Below are positions 17,910 through 27,395 of a DNA stretch of 64,000 bases, piece by piece. Each line of letters starts with the position of its first letter. Within the stretch, counting starts at the first letter, position 1. Source of the stretch: Arthrobacter sp. 18067 (GTDB taxonomy: Bacteria; Actinomycetota; Actinomycetes; Actinomycetales; Micrococcaceae); NCBI RefSeq assembly GCF_902706295.1, contig NZ_CACSJJ010000005.1, forward strand, positions 124,001 through 188,000, written 5' to 3'. Position numbers and translations under genes: made by a program. The notes beneath the pieces are model-generated. The model was not told where the DNA came from, ran no database searches, and saw nothing but the letters and a program-made list of their open reading frames with translations.

Positions 17910-19508
17910 CTACCTCTTGACCCGGACAAGGGGGCCGCTGGCCAACGTGTCGAACACTGCCGACGCTTTATGTAGGTAAGTGGTGGACGGGGCGGAAGCA
18001 AAAGGAACTACATCAGCGGAGGTGAAGAGGGACTTCTCAGCCTCTCCCCAGGCGGCACACGCCTGTTCGCCCGTGAGGGCGGAGGCCTTCGCTACACTTG
18101 ATTCGTAGCCAGCATTGCGGATTGAACCGAAGTTAAGCCCTTCACCTGGGGCCGGGCCAGAGATCAAGGGCACGATGGTGCTGGGAACGGAGACGTTGAC
18201 GTTTTCCCAGGCGATGTCCCAGTCGGCGTTGTGTTTGCCACTGAGGAGCTGCTCTATCATAAAATTCTCGTCCCCACCCTTGATGGACACAGAGGCCCCC
18301 AACTTAGTCCACTGCTGCTGCGCGAATTCTGCAGCGGCATTCGAGGTGTCGGTCGCATTGTTGTAGATGAACGCCAGTTCCAGGACCTTGCCGTCCTTGA
18401 CCCGCTTTCCGTTGGCGCCTGGGACCCACCCGGCGGCTGTCAGCGCAGCGGCCGCGCCATCAAAGTCCGGCTTGGGAAGCGCTCCGGTGGTTTCCATCTG
18501 ACACCCCACCGGGGAAACGCCGGAGAGTTGTTTGCTGACTGCGCCCTTGTCCGCAGTGATGATCTTGGCCAGGTTGGGAATATCGACTGCTTTGGTCAGG
18601 GCCAGCCGGACGGCAGGATCGGACGCCGGTTTTCCTGTCAGTTGGTTGTAGAACATTTCGCCCATGGGGCGGTCGGTACTCAGCGTCGCCAGTCCTGCCG
18701 AGGCCAAGCGGTCCTCATCGGCGCCGGAAATCACTGCTGCATTCAGCTCGCCTGAGAGGAGCAGGTTGGCGGCAGTGCTCGGATTCGTGATGACCTTGAA
18801 AGTGACCTCCTTGGGCACGCCAAGCGTCTCCGACGTTGTCTGGTTGTCAGGGCCCCAGCTGTAACCTGCGCGGCGGGTGAGGGTGTAATGATCGTTCGGC
18901 ACGACTTCAGCCAAGGTGAACAGGCCAGTGCCATCAGATTCCGTCGCCACGGCATCCGGCTTTTTCAAACCTGACTGGCACAGGATGCCGATCGAGGCGG
19001 TATTGACCAGCATGAAGGGTGATGGTGTAGGGGTCTTGAGAGTGACCGTCCCGGTGGTGTCGTCGGCTGTGGCAACAAGGTCACCGGGCACAGAGAAACC
19101 TCGCAAGGGTGAATTGTTCGCCTTGTCGGCCACGAAGGTAAAGTTATCAGCGACAGTTTGCGCGGTCAGGGGCTCGCCGCTGGAACAGGTGATGCCCTTC
19201 TTGAGCGTGTATACCACTTCACCAGGCTGCTCGCTCCAGGATTCCGCCAACCAGGGCTTGACGGCCCCCGAGGCAGGGTCGACGAAGACCATTCGGTCGT
19301 ATAGGTAGTTAATAACTCGGCTTGCCGACGTCGACACTGTCATCAGAGGGCTGAGTGTGCCGGGATCGGAATCAAGAGCCATGGAGAAACTGCCATCCTT
19401 GGCCAGCTCATCTCCGCCGCTGCCCGCCGAGCCTTCACCCGAACAAGCGCTCAGCGCGAGGGCGGCACTGCCCATCAGCGCGAGCACCGTAACAAGTCTA
19501 CGATTCAT
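17910..19508 (-). CDS. Oligopeptide ABC importer 2, substrate-binding lipoprotein
   Basis: A family 5 solute-binding lipoprotein of 532 residues. GGAGGAAC precedes the ATG at 19508, and the signal peptide ends in the lipobox LSAC. Four cysteines (in GITCSSG, ILCQSG, GCQMETTG and QACAAWGEAE) have counterparts in the importer 4 binding protein, suggesting two conserved disulfides. First gene of the importer 2 operon (binding protein, DppB, DppC-DppD fusion, DppF). It should bind the peptide that the convergent D-aminopeptidase or a similar enzyme then cleaves inside the cell. Confidence 0.92.
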   Translation of the reverse strand: MNRRLVTVLALMGSAALALSACSGEGSAGSGGDELAKDGSFSMALDSDPGTLSPLMTVSTSASRVINYLYDRMVFVDPASGAVKPWLAESWSEQPGEVVYTLKKGITCSSGEPLTAQTVADNFTFVADKANNSPLRGFSVPGDLVATADDTTGTVTLKTPTPSPFMLVNTASIGILCQSGLKKPDAVATESDGTGLFTLAEVVPNDHYTLTRRAGYSWGPDNQTTSETLGVPKEVTFKVITNPSTAANLLLSGELNAAVISGADEDRLASAGLATLSTDRPMGEMFYNQLTGKPASDPAVRLALTKAVDIPNLAKIITADKGAVSKQLSGVSPVGCQMETTGALPKPDFDGAAAALTAAGWVPGANGKRVKDGKVLELAFIYNNATDTSNAAAEFAQQQWTKLGASVSIKGGDENFMIEQLLSGKHNADWDIAWENVNVSVPSTIVPLISGPAPGEGLNFGSIRNAGYESSVAKASALTGEQACAAWGEAEKSLFTSADVVPFASAPSTTYLHKASAVFDTLASGPLVRVKR

Positions 19509-19762
19509 AGTTCCTCCACAATTCCAGGCAACCGACCGTGCGCCGGCGCCGTAAGTCCTCCGGACAACCCTTCCTCGGGCGGCCGCTGAATCCATTGGTT
19601 GATCCGACAAACACTGCCATTTGATGTCGGCGGATCCGCTAACGGTTTCTGAGGCGAACATGGCACAACGGAAGCCAGGGGGTACGGCACCAACGGGTGG
19701 CCAGCGAGTGAATGAAGGGGACGTGGTTACTTCAGCGTTTAGATAATGTGATCAGTCAAGAG

Positions 19763-19778
19763 CCGACAAAGCTGTCGG
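19763..19778 (-). terminator. Small hairpin downstream of the CitE-like gene
   Basis: CCGACA and TGTCGG form a six-base stem with a four-base loop, 25 bases beyond the CitE-like stop codon on the minus strand. There is no T-run, so terminator function is a weak call. The rest of 19509-19802 shows no gene and should hold the importer 2 promoter. Confidence 0.35.
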
Positions 19779-19802
19779 TGCCGGGCTTGAAGTCAGGACT
19801 CA

Positions 19803-20681
19803 TTACGGGTAGTAAGAACTCGCGAGGTCGCTGATCCGACGCGCTCTTGCCAGCATGGGAAGATATGAGCCGTCTATGCTGTCTGTTCTACCTCGGGAGT
19901 GTGTTTTGAGCACGCTTGCAGCCCAAGCAATGTCGGCAGAGCTAGGGGCCAACGCGGCGTTGATCGTGGGAGAGGTGCCAGCGGCAAGGCATAATTTACC
20001 CGTCATCCCCATTGAAAGTGTTGTCCGACAAGCAGTTTCCAGATCCCTTCCTTTCGCATCTACGGTGGGGCCGTCGATTGGCCCTGGTAGCCCTGCAGCC
20101 CGTGAGGCAACGACTAGCCGTCCACGGGCATAGGCCAGCGCCATGGCGTCATCGGATGCGCCCGTGTCTCTGCGGAAGTCGCCGATGCCGAAGGCGAGCC
20201 TAAAGGTCCCAGGAGCGCGGGCAATCGCTGATGCATTATCTACGCCCAACGCAGTCTCAACGAGTGCGATGACGGGCGTCTTGGAAGGGAGCTGCAGGGA
20301 CGTTTGGACCACCTGGTGGGGTTCTTCGGTCATGGCTAGCATGACGCCTCGGAGTCCGGGCTGGCCGGCTACGGCCTCAAGGTCTGCAGCCCAGTCCTTG
20401 GTCCCTTCAGTATTGATCCGGACCCAGGCCTGCGCGCCGTTATCCAACGCGACAGCTACCCTTTCCCGGGCGGCGGCCTTGCCGGCCTCGGGTACACCGT
20501 CTTCAAGGTCGAATACGACGGAATCGGCTTCGGAGGCCAGCGCGGCATGAAGATCACATTCCCGGGATGCCGACGCCAGCAGCCAAGAACGGGAGAGGTT
20601 GGCTGGCAGATTTGCGGCACGAGTGTTCCTGACAAACATGCGCGAAGACCGTTGAGTTGTCTTTGAATCCGTGAGCATCAT
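19803..20681 (-). CDS. HpcH/HpaI-CitE family CoA-ester lyase-like protein
   Basis: A 292-residue TIM-barrel protein of the CitE-like family, which cleaves or forms C-C bonds in malyl-, citramalyl- or similar CoA esters. The family landmarks are FDLEDGVPEAGKAAAR (Asp58-Asp61), the substrate arginine in VRIN (Arg88), Glu142 in LVET and Asp169 in GIGDF as probable Mg ligands. The start follows an AGGA ribosome site, five bases after the stop of the aspartase gene, so the two are co-transcribed. No CoA ligase or CoA-transferase lies beside it, so its acyl-CoA substrate must be made elsewhere or it acts on a free acid. Confidence 0.82.
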   Translation of the reverse strand: MMLTDSKTTQRSSRMFVRNTRAANLPANLSRSWLLASASRECDLHAALASEADSVVFDLEDGVPEAGKAAARERVAVALDNGAQAWVRINTEGTKDWAADLEAVAGQPGLRGVMLAMTEEPHQVVQTSLQLPSKTPVIALVETALGVDNASAIARAPGTFRLAFGIGDFRRDTGASDDAMALAYARGRLVVASRAAGLPGPIDGPTVDAKGRDLETACRTTLSMGMTGKLCLAAGTSPTINAALAPSSADIAWAASVLKTHSRGRTDSIDGSYLPMLARARRISDLASSYYP

Positions 20682-20686
20682 TGGTC

Positions 20687-22141
20687 CTAAACGGTGGCTT
20701 TGGTGGGAGGCTGGGGGTGGGTCAGATATTCGGGACGGAGCAATTGATCCAGTTGTCCCTTGGTCAGCAGTTGGCGTTCCAGGACGATGTCGGTCACGCT
20801 GCGGCCGGTGGCCAGTGCAGTGCGGGCAATGGAGGTGGCGGCGTCGTAGCCGATGAAGGGGTTCAGGATGGTGACAATTCCGATGCTTCCTTCGACCTGG
20901 GACCGAAGAAACTCGGTATTGGCGGTAATACCGTCTACACAGTGGCTGGCCAGTGTTGTGCAAGCCGCGGTGAGGTGGGTGAGGCTCGCGAACAGGGACC
21001 GGCCGATGATTGGTTCGAAAGCGTTGAGTTGGAGTTGGCCCGATTCAGCGGCCATGGTGACGGTCAGGTCGTTGCCGATTACTTCGAAGGCGACCTGATT
21101 CACAACTTCGGGGATCACGGGATTCACTTTGCCGGGCATGATGCTTGACCCGGCCTGGCGTGGTGGGAGGTTGATTTCGTTGAAACCAGCGCGAGGACCG
21201 GAGGAGAGGAGTCTGAGGTCATTGCAGATTTTGGACAGCTTCACCGCTACACGCTTGAGGGTTCCGGAGAACTGGACGAAGGATCCGCAGTCTTGGGTAG
21301 CTTCGACGAGGTTCGCCGCTGTCACAACCGGCAGACCCGTTATCGAGCGCAGATAGGTGCAGGCAAGGGCGGCGTAATCGGGGTGGGTGTTGATTCCCGT
21401 GCCGATGGCTGTGGCTCCCAGATTGACTTCGTGCAGGAGTGTTGCGGCTTCTTGGACGCGCAGTTGGTCTTCCCCGATCATGACCGCGTAGGTGCTGAAC
21501 TCTTGTCCCAGCGTCATCGGAACGGCATCTTGAAGCTGCGTTCTCCCGACTTTGAGGACGTCGGTGAATTCTTCGGCTTTGCGTTCGAAGGAGTGGCGAA
21601 GGTGGTCCATGGCGGCCAGTAATTCCCGGGCACCATGGATGGCAGCGATCCGCAAGGCAGTGGGGTAGACGTCGTTGGTGGACTGTCCCATGTTCACATC
21701 GCCGTTCGGGTGAATGGCGATGTATTGGCCCTTTGGCAGACCGAGGTGTTCCAGAGCGCGGTTTGCTATGACCTCATTGGCATTCATGTTCGTGGACGTA
21801 CCAGCGCCACCCTGGATGACGTCAACGACAAACTGGTCGATGAACCGACCGTTTTCGATTTCGGCGCACGCTTTAGTGATAGCGCTCGTCTTACTAGGGC
21901 TGATCAGCCCGAGGTCGAAATTGGCGAGTACAGCTGCGTGCTTGACCTGGGCCAAAGCCTTGACGAAGACGGGGTAGGAAGAGATGGCGGTGCCTGTGAT
22001 GGGGAAGTTCTCAACGGCACGCAGCGTTTGGATTCCCCAGTAGGCAGAATCGGGGACATTCCTGGTGCCGAGGAAGTCAGTCTCCTGCCGCCCGTTGGGT
22101 CCGGTCGTTGGTGTCGGTGCGGCGTCGGGATGCGTGGTCAT
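20687..22141 (-). CDS. aspA: Aspartate ammonia-lyase (aspartase/fumarase superfamily)
   Basis: A 484-residue lyase close in size to bacterial aspartase (about 478). The N-terminal DFLGTRNVPDSAYWGIQTLRA is the aspartase pattern. The superfamily signature GSSIMPGKVNPVIPEV contains the catalytic serine loop, and GQSTNDVYPT and RTQLQDAVPMTLGQ supply the dicarboxylate-binding residues. It would convert L-aspartate, or a substituted aspartate, to fumarate or a homologue plus ammonia in the cytosol. The ATG at 22141 gives a 15-20 residue polar lead before the core; the ribosome site is weak. It lies between the second lyase and the CitE-like gene, all on the same strand. Confidence 0.85.
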   Translation of the reverse strand: MTTHPDAAPTPTTGPNGRQETDFLGTRNVPDSAYWGIQTLRAVENFPITGTAISSYPVFVKALAQVKHAAVLANFDLGLISPSKTSAITKACAEIENGRFIDQFVVDVIQGGAGTSTNMNANEVIANRALEHLGLPKGQYIAIHPNGDVNMGQSTNDVYPTALRIAAIHGARELLAAMDHLRHSFERKAEEFTDVLKVGRTQLQDAVPMTLGQEFSTYAVMIGEDQLRVQEAATLLHEVNLGATAIGTGINTHPDYAALACTYLRSITGLPVVTAANLVEATQDCGSFVQFSGTLKRVAVKLSKICNDLRLLSSGPRAGFNEINLPPRQAGSSIMPGKVNPVIPEVVNQVAFEVIGNDLTVTMAAESGQLQLNAFEPIIGRSLFASLTHLTAACTTLASHCVDGITANTEFLRSQVEGSIGIVTILNPFIGYDAATSIARTALATGRSVTDIVLERQLLTKGQLDQLLRPEYLTHPQPPTKATV

Positions 22142-22263
22142 GTCAGTGCTCGGTTCACTCAGCCAGCTGGGCTGGCTCTCGGGTAGTGGGGTTGCCGGAG
22201 ACCATCTTGGGGGCTGATGGCCTCCGGCAGCTTTGGGTTCACGGCGGAGCTGGTGCTGGCCTC

Positions 22264-22294
22264 CCAATTCAGCCGGGACAGGCTGAATTTGGGG
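22264..22294 (-). terminator. Intercistronic hairpin between the two lyase genes
   Basis: CCCAATTCAGCC (22264-22275) pairs with GGCTGAATTTGGG (22282-22294) with one bulged base and a six-base loop. It lies between the stop of the second lyase and the start of aspA, so it may attenuate read-through or be an RNA stability element. Confidence 0.5.
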
Positions 22295-22326
22295 GCGGGC
22301 CCGGGGAGATCCCCGCTGTGGGTGGT

Positions 22327-23577
22327 TTAGGCGGGAAGGCCTGCTATTGCGTCGTACCCGGATTGTTCTGCTTGAGTAATCCGAGCGTCGAAGGGGAGCG
22401 CTGCGAGGGCGGCGAGGCGTTCCTCGTTCCATTCCAGGCCTTCAACGCATTTTTCCTGAAGGACCGGGAGCACGGAGATCAGCTCGGTAAGAGCAGGGGA
22501 CAACGAAGCCACGATGGAGGGTGTGTTCGAATTGAAATCTGGTTCACCGCCGGCGACGGCCAGGCTGACTGTCGTTGCTGCTGCTCGTATCGAGAAGCTG
22601 ACTTGGCCGACCATGCTGGGCACGACAGGGTTGATTTTTCCCGGCATGATCGAGGAACCGGGCTGGAGTTTCGGCAGGATGAGCTCCGACAGTCCGCCGT
22701 TCGGTCCTGAGCTCAGGACCCGGAGGTCGTGGGAGAGTTTGTACAGGATCGAGCCATAGCGGGCGGTGGTGTCGGCAAGGACTGAGTATCTGTCGGCGTG
22801 CGCGAACGCGTCTATGAGGCTTGGGCTGGAATATAGGGGCAGCCCGGTGACGGTCGCCAGTTCAGCTGCAACTTCCGAGGCGAAGCCTGCCGGTGCGCCC
22901 ACGCCGGTACCCAGAACAGTCCCACCGAGAGGAACAGCGAAGAGGGTTTGGGCTGCAACGTCGAATTGATCTGCGAAGCGCTCCGTTACGAGGGCTTGTG
23001 CCCTGTGGATTTCGGGCACGGAGACCAGGACAGCGTCCTGCCAGCCGGTGCGTCCCATCCGCTCCAGGCCTGCGTGTCGTTCGGCCAGCCGGTAGAAGCT
23101 GCCTGCCAGGCTTCGCAGGGCTGCGGCAACATTGAGTGCCTGCCGGGCCAGTAGGATCCTCGCCGCTGTCGGATAGGCATCGTTGGAGGATTGCGACCGG
23201 TTCACATGATCATTGGGATGAATGGTGAGCGAGGTTTCGGCCGGTAGGAGCTGCATCGCTCTGGTGGCCAGGACTTCGTTGACGTTCATGTTTGTTGACG
23301 TTCCGCCGCCGGTGGCGACGACCCGCAGCTGGAACTGTTCCAGAAGCCCTCCCTCGGCGACCTCGATGGCGGCTTTGGAGATTGCGTTGGTACGGGTCGT
23401 GTCAAGGAGCCCCAACCGGCAGTTGGTGCGTGCTGCCGCCAGTTTCACTTCGGCGAATGCCTTGATGAAATCGGGGAGCTGATACAGCCGAAGCCCGAGT
23501 GCCGGCGAGTTCTGGAGTGCGAGCGATGTCACTTTGCCCCAAAGGGGGGACTGCACATTGGTGGTCGGGTCTGACAC
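22327..23577 (-). CDS. Second aspartase/fumarase-superfamily lyase, shortened
   Basis: A 416-residue protein clearly related to the aspartase just downstream: GGGTSTNMNVNEVLATRA, HPNDHVNRSQSSNDAYPT and the catalytic loop GSSIMPGKINPVVP are present. It lacks the N-terminal DFLG...YWGIQT segment and ends about 50 residues early, losing the C-terminal GYD-A-x-x-A-x-x-A domain that closes over the active site in aspartase. In the first substrate motif TQLQDAVP has become TGWQDAVL. I chose GTG at 23577, with AAAGG upstream; the only earlier start is TTG at 23634. The enzyme either has a different amino-acid substrate or pairs with aspA in mixed tetramers; both are inference. Confidence 0.78.
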   Translation of the reverse strand: MSDPTTNVQSPLWGKVTSLALQNSPALGLRLYQLPDFIKAFAEVKLAAARTNCRLGLLDTTRTNAISKAAIEVAEGGLLEQFQLRVVATGGGTSTNMNVNEVLATRAMQLLPAETSLTIHPNDHVNRSQSSNDAYPTAARILLARQALNVAAALRSLAGSFYRLAERHAGLERMGRTGWQDAVLVSVPEIHRAQALVTERFADQFDVAAQTLFAVPLGGTVLGTGVGAPAGFASEVAAELATVTGLPLYSSPSLIDAFAHADRYSVLADTTARYGSILYKLSHDLRVLSSGPNGGLSELILPKLQPGSSIMPGKINPVVPSMVGQVSFSIRAAATTVSLAVAGGEPDFNSNTPSIVASLSPALTELISVLPVLQEKCVEGLEWNEERLAALAALPFDARITQAEQSGYDAIAGLPA

Positions 23578-23755
23578 TTTCTTGCCTTTCGATTGGATGG
23601 CGGCGCGCTCGACTAAGGGCTTGGGCGTCGCCAATGCGGATGGCTATCCTGCTCAGTGATGAATGTTGAGCGGGGCAGCTTCCGTGTAGTGGGTATTTGT
23701 TTGAAGATGACGACGTCACCAGAGGCGGTGAACCTAGCGAGGTTGCTGGCTCATC

Positions 23756-24520
23756 TCATAGGACTCGGGCGAGGAAGGCTTTGGTCCGTTCGTTCTGGGG
23801 GTTGTTGAGCAGTTCATCAGGGGTACCCCGTTCGACGATCCACCCATCGGCCATGAAAACAACGACGTCGGCTGCTGCGCGGGCGAACTCCATTTCGTGG
23901 GTGACAACGATCATGGTCATGCCGGAACGGGCGAGGTCATTCATCACCTGGATCACTTCGCCGACCAGTTCGGGGTCCAGCGCGGATGTGGGCTCGTCGA
24001 AGAGCATCAGCTTCGGTTCCATGGCCAGGGCGCGGGCTATAGCGACGCGTTGCTGTTGACCGCCGGAGAGCTGTCGTGGGTACGCCTCGGCTTTGTTTTC
24101 CAGCCCGACCCGTCGGAGCAGGTCCATCGCGCGGGCCTTTGCCACGGAGCGCTTTTCCTTCTTCACCCGGGTTGGTGCTTCGATCAGGTTTTCCATGACC
24201 GTCATGTGAGGGAAGAGGTTGAACTGCTGGAACACCATGCCGATCTCGGTCCGTCGCCTGCAGGCTTCTGATTCCTTGATTTCATGGAGAACATTGCCGC
24301 GAAGTTCGTAGCCGACGTGTGCGCCGTCGACGGTGAGTTCTCCGCCGTCGATTGTTTCGAGGTGGTTGATGCATCGAAGCATGGTGCTCTTGCCGGAACC
24401 GGACGGGCCGATAAGGCAGACAACCTGTCCTGACTCGACGGTGAAATCGATGCCTTTGAGTACTTCGTTGTGACCGAATGCTTTGCGGACGCCCGCTACG
24501 CGGACCAGGGGGGTGCTCAT
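23756..24520 (-). CDS. Polar amino acid ABC importer, ATPase (GlnQ/HisP type)
   Basis: A 254-residue ATPase of the polar amino acid uptake family: Walker [10 protein letters not shown] near residue 37, signature [17 protein letters not shown], Walker [15 protein letters not shown], and H-loop THEMEFAR. It overlaps the permease gene by four bases (ATGA) and ends the operon binding protein-permease-ATPase. 178 bases separate its stop from the start of the second lyase, which runs in the same direction and may be transcribed with it. Confidence 0.92.
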   Translation of the reverse strand: MSTPLVRVAGVRKAFGHNEVLKGIDFTVESGQVVCLIGPSGSGKSTMLRCINHLETIDGGELTVDGAHVGYELRGNVLHEIKESEACRRRTEIGMVFQQFNLFPHMTVMENLIEAPTRVKKEKRSVAKARAMDLLRRVGLENKAEAYPRQLSGGQQQRVAIARALAMEPKLMLFDEPTSALDPELVGEVIQVMNDLARSGMTMIVVTHEMEFARAAADVVVFMADGWIVERGTPDELLNNPQNERTKAFLARVL

Positions 24521-25473
24521 CGTTTACGCTCCGTTCGTACGGCCGTGAGGGTGGAGTTTCTTCCGGCGCGTGTCTGAATCCATTTAATGAGGGAAGACGA
24601 GGAACTTGGAGTGCGGGTGTTGCCGCGTCCGAAGCGTCGTTCCAGCATGCCCTGCAGTACGGTGAGTGCTGCTGTTAGCACCAGGTACCAGAAGGTGGCC
24701 ACGATGAGCAGGGGGATCGTTTGGTAGGTCCGTGCGTAGATGGTCTGTGCGGAGTTAAGCAGGTCTGGGACCGCGATAATGCTTACCAAAGACGTTGTCT
24801 TCATCATGCTGATGACTTCGTTGCCCATGGGAGGGATGATTGCGCGCATTGCCTGGGGGAGGATGACTCGGCGAAGGGTCATCAGGGGAGGCATCCCCAG
24901 CGCTGTCGCTGCTTCGCGCTGGCCCGAGTCTACTGAAACGATTCCTGCCCGGACGATCTCGGCCGTGTAGGCCGCCTGATGCAGGGACAAACCCAGCAGG
25001 GCTGCGGTCCACGGGCTGATGACGTCATTGGCGGACATGCTGAAGAACATCTCGCCGCCTGGGATGCCTATCCCGAGTTCGGGGTACAAAGCGCCCAAGT
25101 TGTACCAGAACAGCAACTGTACAAGGGTAGGCGTTGCCCTGAAGATCCACACGTACGCTCCGACGGCCCCTGACATGATGGGGTTGGGGGAGAGCCGACA
25201 GATTGCCAAGAGCACTCCGAACACGGTGCCGATGACCATTGAGGTGATCGTCAGGTTAATGGTGTTCAGGATTCCGTTGAGGATCGAAGTGCTGAAGAGG
25301 TACTTTGCAACCACGTCCCATTCGAACCGGGGGTTCGTGACCATGGAGTTCACGGCGATGAGTGTGAGCAGAAGGACAACGATTGCGCCCACCCAACGTG
25401 AAGGGTGGCGGAGCGGTTGGACCTTGTAGCCGGAAGTGACAGCTTTCAGGTCAGTGCTCTGTTGAGAAGCCAT
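24517..25473 (-). CDS. Polar amino acid ABC importer, permease
   Basis: A His/Glu/Gln-type permease of about 318 residues. After a short cytosolic lead the membrane domain has the family docking loop ([20 protein letters not shown]...[16 protein letters not shown]). It imports an amino acid through the membrane with the adjacent ATPase and binding protein. I chose the ATG at 25473; in-frame TTG (25491) and GTG (25485) codons exist immediately after the binding-protein stop. Confidence 0.9.
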   Translation of the reverse strand: MASQQSTDLKAVTSGYKVQPLRHPSRWVGAIVVLLLTLIAVNSMVTNPRFEWDVVAKYLFSTSILNGILNTINLTITSMVIGTVFGVLLAICRLSPNPIMSGAVGAYVWIFRATPTLVQLLFWYNLGALYPELGIGIPGGEMFFSMSANDVISPWTAALLGLSLHQAAYTAEIVRAGIVSVDSGQREAATALGMPPLMTLRRVILPQAMRAIIPPMGNEVISMMKTTSLVSIIAVPDLLNSAQTIYARTYQTIPLLIVATFWYLVLTAALTVLQGMLERRFGRGNTRTPSSSSSLIKWIQTRAGRNSTLTAVRTERKR

Positions 25474-25491
25474 TAGAGAGTTCACTTTCAA

Positions 25492-26430
25492 TTACTTAGC
25501 CGGGTTAATCTCGGCGGTGGGGATGGCGTTGTCCTCAAGCCCCCACTTCTTGAGGATCTTTGTGTAGGTGCCGTCGTCCATGAGGTGCTGCACTGCTGCG
25601 TGTACGACCGGAGTGAGTGCTGAGTTCTTAGGCAGGGCGGCGGCGACGGTCGTGCGCTTGTATACGCCGGCCACTCTGACGTCGGGATTCTGCTTTGCGC
25701 TGTATCCCACGATGGAAATGCTGGCGTACATGACGTCGGCACGTTCACTGCTGATGGCAAGCACTGATTGGTTGTTATTCGGGTAGGGCTGAACTGTGTA
25801 GTCTTCAAGCCCTGCGGCTTTGCAAATGCCTGCACTGTCGGCCAACGCAGTCTGTTGGACGGAACCCACGCTGACTGCCACGCGGCGTCCGCAGAGATCT
25901 TCGAGCTTGGTAATTTCGAAGTCTGTCTTCTTAGTCGCCAGGAATCCCTGGCCACCCTTGTAATAGGAGACGAAGTCGATGCTCTTCTGACGTTCGGGGG
26001 TGACTCCGATGGTCGCCAGAGCCATGGTGTACCGGTTGGCGGCCAGGCCGGGAATGATGGTGTCGAGACCGGCTTCGGTTGTTTCGAGTTTGACGTCGAG
26101 CACCTTCCCGATCGCGCGGGCCATGTCCAGATCAAATCCGACCAAGGTTTTGCCGTCTTCAGCGACGTAGGTCATGGGCGGGCTATGCGGGTTAGTGACC
26201 ACGGTGAAACCGGAGTCGCGCAGATCCTGGGGGACGCGCGCCGCCAGCTCAGCAACGGGCTTGACCTCTGGAAGGGCAGTAAGCTCCGAAGAGGCTGCAC
26301 CGGATTCGCTTGAATTTGATGCGGCATTGTCAACGACTGGGCCACATGCACTCAGGCCCAGTGCGACGATGGAAGCCAAGGTAACAGCGACAGATTTCTT
26401 GTGTAAGGACACGGCGATGCGACCTTTCAT
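25492..26430 (-). CDS. Polar amino acid ABC importer, substrate-binding lipoprotein
   Basis: A family 3 solute-binding protein of 312 residues. The signal peptide ends in the lipobox LSAC, followed by an Asn/Ser-rich linker. The mature domain carries the family pattern FTVVTNPHSPPMTYVAEDGKTLVGFDLDMARAIGKVL. ATG at 26430 starts the longest form; GTG at 26412 has a better ribosome site (AAAGG) and gives a typical MSLHKK lipoprotein start. It is first in the operon and divergent from the RpiR regulator. The aspartase neighbours suggest an acidic or N-substituted amino acid as ligand, by context only. Confidence 0.9.
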   Translation of the reverse strand: MKGRIAVSLHKKSVAVTLASIVALGLSACGPVVDNAASNSSESGAASSELTALPEVKPVAELAARVPQDLRDSGFTVVTNPHSPPMTYVAEDGKTLVGFDLDMARAIGKVLDVKLETTEAGLDTIIPGLAANRYTMALATIGVTPERQKSIDFVSYYKGGQGFLATKKTDFEITKLEDLCGRRVAVSVGSVQQTALADSAGICKAAGLEDYTVQPYPNNNQSVLAISSERADVMYASISIVGYSAKQNPDVRVAGVYKRTTVAAALPKNSALTPVVHAAVQHLMDDGTYTKILKKWGLEDNAIPTAEINPAK

Positions 26431-26453
26431 GAGTGGGGATGTCTACCCCCCAA

Positions 26454-26494
26454 ATGTAATCCGCGTTACACTGAAGTGTCAATAGATGTAATGG
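26454..26494. promoter_or_regulatory. Back-to-back promoters with shared operator (importer/RpiR)
   Basis: The minus-strand promoter has TTGACA (26477-26482) and TTACAT (26454-26459) 17 bases apart and serves the binding-protein gene. The plus-strand promoter has TTACAC (26466-26471) and TAATGG (26489-26494), also 17 apart, and serves rpiR with a near-leaderless start. The perfect inverted repeat TGTAA-6-TTACA (26455-26470) lies on the -10 of one and the -35 of the other, so one bound dimer would block both. Confidence 0.6.
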
Positions 26495-26501
26495 AGATTT
26501 C

Positions 26502-27395
26502 ATGAATTCAATATCGATCGAAGAGCGTTTGGAAGCTAACCGGGAGAGCATGTCGCCCGCGGCTCTCCGCGTTACGCGGTTCCTGGTGGAGCATCCGGAG
26601 CGGGCGCTGATGGCTACGGCCTCTGAGATTGCAGAGGCCGCTGAAACCAGTACCGCAACGGTCGTCCGCGCGGTCCAAACGCTGGGATACGCTGGCCTGC
26701 CCGGTCTCCGGAAGGACATCGGTGAACGCTTGGCTGGCCACTACGACCGCCGAACGCGGTGGGAAGACCGCTTTACTCGTGTCAGTGCCGACCCGAAGTC
26801 TGTTCTCGATTCACTTCTTCACGACGCCACCGACCTGATGGGGGAAATGCGAAGCGCCGACCACGATGAGTTCCTGGCCGCCGTGAAGCTCCTCGCTGAC
26901 GCCGACGTCATCACCTTCTTCGGGTGGGGTGCCGGAGGGACGATGGCCGAGTACGCGGCCCTTGGCATGGTTCGGCTGGGCTCCTCAGCGACCAGCGTTG
27001 TCCAGTCGGGGTACCTCTTGGCAGATTCTCTCTCGAGGCTTCAGCCAGGGAGCGCCGTTGTTGTGCTGGCACCGCTGCTTCATCTACACGAAATCGATGT
27101 GGTACTCAGCAGGGCATCGGCTGTTGGTGCGCATTGCATCCTCATTACCGAGGTGTTGGGCGAGAAGCTGCGCGCGATGGTCGATCACGTGTTGACCTTG
27201 CCGTCATCGCAGCGATTCACCGTGAGCGAGAACTTGGCCCTGCTCCTGGTCTTGGACGCACTGCTCCTTGGCGTCGCAGTGTCCAACCCCGATCGCGCAC
27301 GCTCCACCTGGGAAGTCATCAACGAAGTACGCGGCGCCTTCTCGACGGAGTCGATCGGATCACGGCGACTTGGGCTTACTTCTTCGGACGACTAA
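26502..27395 (+). CDS. RpiR/MurR-family regulator (HTH-SIS)
   Basis: A 297-residue regulator with an N-terminal RpiR helix-turn-helix (residues about 5-80; SPAALRVTRFLVEHPERAL then TASEIAEAAETSTATVVRAVQTLGYAG) and a C-terminal SIS sugar-isomerase-like domain (about 125-260, VITFFGWGAGGTMAEYAALG). SIS domains of this family usually bind phosphorylated sugars, but here the divergent target is an amino acid importer with lyases. A leaderless or near-leaderless start is likely. Confidence 0.88.
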   Translation: MNSISIEERLEANRESMSPAALRVTRFLVEHPERALMATASEIAEAAETSTATVVRAVQTLGYAGLPGLRKDIGERLAGHYDRRTRWEDRFTRVSADPKSVLDSLLHDATDLMGEMRSADHDEFLAAVKLLADADVITFFGWGAGGTMAEYAALGMVRLGSSATSVVQSGYLLADSLSRLQPGSAVVVLAPLLHLHEIDVVLSRASAVGAHCILITEVLGEKLRAMVDHVLTLPSSQRFTVSENLALLLVLDALLLGVAVSNPDRARSTWEVINEVRGAFSTESIGSRRLGLTSSDD

